A program made the translations under genes and the position numbers. The notes beneath the pieces were generated by a model. The model had not been told where the DNA came from, made no database searches, and saw nothing but the letters and a program-made list of their open reading frames with translations. A DNA stretch of 8,731 nt from Stenotrophomonas sp. (GTDB taxonomy: Bacteria > Pseudomonadota > Gammaproteobacteria > Xanthomonadales > Xanthomonadaceae). Shown here piece by piece: positions 6,264-8,731 of this stretch; position 1 is the stretch's first letter, and each line of letters begins with the position of its first letter. Location: assembly GCA_003484865.1 (NCBI GenBank), contig DMZT01000293.1, positions 349 through 9,079 on the forward strand, given 5' to 3'.

Positions 6264-6808
6264 TCCTTCCGCCCCAGCCACTCGCGTGCGATGAACAGCG
6301 CCGCCAGCGATCGGCCTTCGGAGAAATCCTCGCGCAGCATCAACTGGTCCAGATCGGCCAGCTTCCACGGCACGACCTCCAGCTCCTCCGGTTCATCACC
6401 GACCAGGCGCTCGGGGTACAGATCCCGCGCCACCACCAGCCAGGACTGGTGGCTCATATAGGTGGGGGCCAGGGTCATCGCGCGCAGCACGTCGACCCGG
6501 CGGGCGCCGTAACCGGCCTCTTCCTTCAGCTCACGGTCGGCGGCCTGCTCGGGGGTTTCGCCGGCATCGATGCGGCCTTTCACCAGTCCCAGCTCATACC
6601 GGTGCATGCCGGCGGCGTATTCACGCACCAGCAGCACGGTCTCGTCATCGAGCATCGGCACCACCACCACCGCGCCGTGACCGCGGGTCACCAGCCGCTC
6701 GAAGCGGCGGCGTTCGCCATTGGAAAACTCCAGATCCAGATGCTGGCGCTGGAACGGCCCGCTTTCCTCGTCCGTGATCTGGTGGATGATGGGCAGGCGA
6801 CGGCTCAT
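6260..6808 (-). CDS. nudE: ADP compounds hydrolase NudE (Nudix)
   Basis: 182 residues (E. coli NudE 186). The Nudix box is perfect: G78-x5-E84-x7-R92-E93-L94-x-E96-E97-x-G99-Y100. Upstream and downstream it carries DLEFSNGERRRFERL (25-39), YELGLVKG (71-78), APTYMSHQ (114-121), DLYPERLVGDEPEEL (129-143) and a C-terminal ALFIAREWL (170-178), which match NudE better than general ADP-ribose pyrophosphatases. It hydrolyses Ap3A, ADP-ribose and NADH-type molecules to nucleotide monophosphates. It is the first gene of the minus-strand operon, with only 50 bases separating its start from the divergent bioA start. The ribosome site is poor. ADP-ribose pyrophosphatase (NudF) is the main alternative name. 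Confidence 0.92.
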   Translation of the reverse strand: MSRRLPIIHQITDEESGPFQRQHLDLEFSNGERRRFERLVTRGHGAVVVVPMLDDETVLLVREYAAGMHRYELGLVKGRIDAGETPEQAADRELKEEAGYGARRVDVLRAMTLAPTYMSHQSWLVVARDLYPERLVGDEPEELEVVPWKLADLDQLMLREDFSEGRSLAALFIAREWLGRKE

Positions 6809-6825
6809 GCGAGCATCTCTAGAAT
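6797..6825 (+). promoter_or_regulatory. Possible bioA promoter
   Basis: TAGAAT (6820-6825) is 5/6 to the -10 consensus and lies 17 bases after GCGACG (6797-6802), a poor -35 (3/6) that overlaps the start of nudE. RNA would begin near 6832, about 27 bases before the bioA ATG. No BirA-type operator (TTGTAAACC half-sites) is seen around it. Low certainty. Confidence 0.33.
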
Positions 6826-6847
6826 GGGTACTGGTGAAAACGTGTTC

Positions 6848-6865
6848 ATGAGCCCGAAATGCTAG
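6848..6865 (+). other. Five-codon reading frame overlapping the bioA start
   Basis: ATG AGC CCG AAA TGC TAG starts 11 bases before the bioA ATG and ends inside its third codon, in another frame. GGTGA (6833-6837) lies 10 bases upstream of this first ATG, whereas the bioA ATG has only a GAG (6850-6852) nearby. Ribosomes could terminate here and re-initiate on bioA. It may also be chance. Confidence 0.25.
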
Positions 6866-8250
6866 CAGACCCAGCCCCCCTCACGCTGGCCGATCAGTGG
6901 CGGCAACGCGATCTGGCCGTGCTGTGGCACCCGTGCACCCAGATGCGTGAGCATCCCGACACCCTGCCCCTGCTGCCGATCGCCCGCGGCGAAGGCCCGT
7001 GGCTGATCGACCATGACGGCCATCGCTATCTGGATGCGGTGAGCAGTTGGTGGACCAATCTGTTCGGCCATGCGCAACCGCGCATCGGTGCGGCCATTGC
7101 CCAGCAGGCCACCCAGCTGGAACAGGTGATGCTGGCCGGCTTCAGTCATGAGCCGGCGGTACGGCTGGCCGAGCGCCTGCTGGCGATCGCCCCCCGCCAG
7201 GCCGGGCGCGACCCGCTGGCCAAGGTGTTCTATGCCGACAATGGCTCGGCCGGGGTGGAAGTGGCGCTGAAGATGGCGTTCCACTATTTCCGCAACCGTG
7301 GCGAGAACCACCGCACCCGGTTCGTCGCGCTGGAGAACGGCTATCACGGCGAAACCCTGGGGGCGCTGTCCGTCGGCGATATCCCGCTGTATCGGCGCGT
7401 GTATGCGCCGCTGCTGACCGAGGCGCTGTTCGCCCCGTCGCCCGACGCCTACCTGGCCGAACCGGGCCAGAGTGCCGCCCAGCGCGCGCACCAGGCGGCC
7501 GATGCACTGGCCACGCTGTTCGACCAGCACCCGGGCGAAATCTGCGCGGTGATCCTGGAACCGCGCCTGCAGTGCGCCGGGGGCATGCGCATGTACGACC
7601 CGGTCTATCTGCAGCGCGCGCGCGCGCTGTGCGATGCCAATGGTGCCTTCCTGATCGCCGATGAGATCGCCACCGGCTTCGGCCGCACCGGCACGATGTT
7701 CGCCTGTGAGCAGGCCGGGGTGATGCCGGACCTGCTGTGCCTGTCCAAGGGCCTGACCGGCGGTTTCCTGCCGCTGTCGGCGGTGCTGGCGACCCAGGCG
7801 CTGTACGACGCCTTCCTGGATGATTCACGCGAGCGCGCCTTCCTGCATTCGCACAGCTACACCGGCAATCCGCTGGCCTGCGCCGCCGCGCTGGCGACCC
7901 TGGATATTTTCGCCGACGAAGACGTGATTGCACGCAACCGCAGCACTGCCGAGGTGATGCGCACCCTGGCCGCACCGTTCGCCGACCATGCGCATGTCGC
8001 CGATGTACGCCAGGCCGGGATGGTGGTGGCCTTCGAGCTGACCCGCAACGGCGACAAACGCACGCCATTCCCGGCCGAGGCCCGGATCGGGCTGCATGCT
8101 TATAAAGCGGCGCTCAAACGCGGCGTGGTGCTGCGCCCACTGGGCAATGTGCTGTATTGGATGCCGCCGTACTGCGTTGAGGATGAACACTTGGACCTGC
8201 TTGCCCTGACCACCCTCGCCGCCATCGACGAGGCCATCGCATGCGCGTGA
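6859..8250 (+). CDS. bioA: Adenosylmethionine-8-amino-7-oxononanoate aminotransferase BioA
   Basis: 463 residues (E. coli 429; the N-terminus and some loops are longer). It converts 7-keto-8-aminopelargonate to 7,8-diaminopelargonate using S-adenosylmethionine as amino donor and PLP as cofactor, the third step of biotin ring assembly. Class III aminotransferase landmarks are WHPCTQM (23-29), DAVSSWWTNLFGH (59-71), the PLP phosphate site NGSAGVE (128-134), GYHGET (161-166), the PLP-ring aspartate D268 in LIADEIATGFGRTG, the Schiff-base lysine K297 in LSKGLTGG, HSYTGNPLACAAA (332-344) and the substrate-binding arginine region RPLGNVLYWMPPY (426-438). ATG 6859 is the only start that keeps the WHPCTQM region with its N-terminal helix; an in-frame stop (6835-6837) lies upstream. 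It is separated from other bio genes and overlaps rsmE by 10 bases. Confidence 0.97.
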   Translation: MLADPAPLTLADQWRQRDLAVLWHPCTQMREHPDTLPLLPIARGEGPWLIDHDGHRYLDAVSSWWTNLFGHAQPRIGAAIAQQATQLEQVMLAGFSHEPAVRLAERLLAIAPRQAGRDPLAKVFYADNGSAGVEVALKMAFHYFRNRGENHRTRFVALENGYHGETLGALSVGDIPLYRRVYAPLLTEALFAPSPDAYLAEPGQSAAQRAHQAADALATLFDQHPGEICAVILEPRLQCAGGMRMYDPVYLQRARALCDANGAFLIADEIATGFGRTGTMFACEQAGVMPDLLCLSKGLTGGFLPLSAVLATQALYDAFLDDSRERAFLHSHSYTGNPLACAAALATLDIFADEDVIARNRSTAEVMRTLAAPFADHAHVADVRQAGMVVAFELTRNGDKRTPFPAEARIGLHAYKAALKRGVVLRPLGNVLYWMPPYCVEDEHLDLLALTTLAAIDEAIACA

Positions 8251-8731
8251 CCCGCAGCCATATCGACCATCCGCTGGCGGTCGGACAAACACTGGCACTG
8301 CCCGAAGACGCCGCCAACCATCTGGTGCGCGTGATGCGCCTGCGCGAAGGCGATGGCTGCGTGTTGTTCAACGGCGATGGCCAGGACTACAGCGCCACCC
8401 TGGTGACCGTCGGCAAGCGCGATGCGCAGGTACGGATCGAGGCGGCCACCGCGCTGGACAACGAATCGCCCTTGCACATCACCCTGCTGCAGGGCATTGC
8501 CCGCGGGGAAAAGATGGACCTGATCCTGCAGAAGGCGACCGAACTCGGGGTGCAGGCCTTCGTGCCGGTCAACGCCGAACGCACCGAAGTGAAGCTGGAT
8601 GCAGCGCGTGCCGAGAAGCGACTGGCGCACTGGCGCAGTGTGGTGGTCTCGGCCTGTGGCCAATCCGGCCGCGCCCGCGTGCCGACCGTGGCCGCGCCGC
8701 GCTCGCTGCAGGACGCCGCCAACGCGGTCCC
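8241..8731 (+). CDS. rsmE: 16S rRNA (uracil-1498-N3)-methyltransferase RsmE (partial, C-terminus off the right edge)
   Basis: 163 complete codons are visible of a protein usually about 240 residues long; the SAM-binding knot region at the C-terminus is off the edge. RsmE methylates U1498 in the 16S rRNA of the assembled small subunit. It has a PUA-like N-terminal domain (about 1-70, with HLVRVMRLREGDGCVLFNGDG, 27-47) followed by the SPOUT methyltransferase domain, recognised by LLQGIARGEKMDLILQKATELGV (82-104), VPVNAERTEV (108-117) and WRSVVVSACGQSGR (131-144). Many homologues have Glu where this one has Gly140 (EQSGR versus GQSGR). ATG 8241 is supported by GAGG (8230-8233) 7 bases before it, inside bioA, and the 10-base overlap with bioA implies a shared mRNA. 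Confidence 0.95.
   Translation, partial: MRVTRSHIDHPLAVGQTLALPEDAANHLVRVMRLREGDGCVLFNGDGQDYSATLVTVGKRDAQVRIEAATALDNESPLHITLLQGIARGEKMDLILQKATELGVQAFVPVNAERTEVKLDAARAEKRLAHWRSVVVSACGQSGRARVPTVAAPRSLQDAANAV

Noticed and set aside
6809..6858. BirA operator controlling bioA
   Set aside because: No TTGTAAACC/GGTTTACAA-type half-sites are present in the 50-base gap or nearby.
1..8731. CRISPR arrays, insertion sequences, prophage genes, tRNA or rRNA
   Set aside because: No spaced identical repeats, transposase or integrase reading frames, or RNA-gene structures were recognised on either strand.

Overview
This is a GC-rich chromosomal segment from a gammaproteobacterium, most likely of the Xanthomonas/Stenotrophomonas group (Lysobacterales). 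I infer this from the protein sequences, the lysine/alanine-rich histone H1-like gene near a gcvT-gcvH pair, and the bioA-rsmE pair. No database search was possible. The content is almost entirely core housekeeping. I see no mobile element, CRISPR array, tRNA, rRNA or defence system.

Layout, left to right. (1) Positions 1-201, minus strand: the N-terminal part of a histone H1-like DNA-binding protein that runs off the left edge and is built from 13-residue lysine-rich repeats. (2) Positions 202-1078: about 880 bases with no convincing gene. They hold a good sigma70-type promoter (489-517, minus) that would give the histone gene a leader of about 280 nt, plus five related A/T-tract motifs. (3) Positions 1079-2733, minus: gcvT then gcvH (glycine cleavage T and H proteins). 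An intercistronic RNA hairpin lies between them and a clear intrinsic terminator follows gcvH. (4) Positions 2819-4214, minus: a stomatin/SPFH membrane protein (QmcA-like) followed after 1 base by its NfeD-like partner, with their own putative promoter. (5) Positions 4311-6808, minus: a tight nudE-cysQ-mazG-ynfA operon (ATGA overlap, 16-base gap, GTGA overlap), that is, three nucleotide-hydrolysing enzymes and a small membrane protein. (6) Positions 6859-8731, plus: bioA (biotin synthesis), divergent from nudE, overlapping by 10 bases with rsmE (16S rRNA methyltransferase), which runs off the right edge.

Functional view. The nudE-cysQ-mazG block looks like a nucleotide house-cleaning operon: NudE hydrolyses ADP-linked dinucleotides, CysQ removes 3'-phosphoadenosine 5'-phosphate, and MazG removes non-canonical NTPs. 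SPFH plus NfeD form a membrane-quality module. GcvT and GcvH are two of the glycine cleavage subunits; gcvP and lpd are not in this window. The least explained sequence is the long region upstream of the histone-like gene. I did not find a clearly novel multi-gene system.
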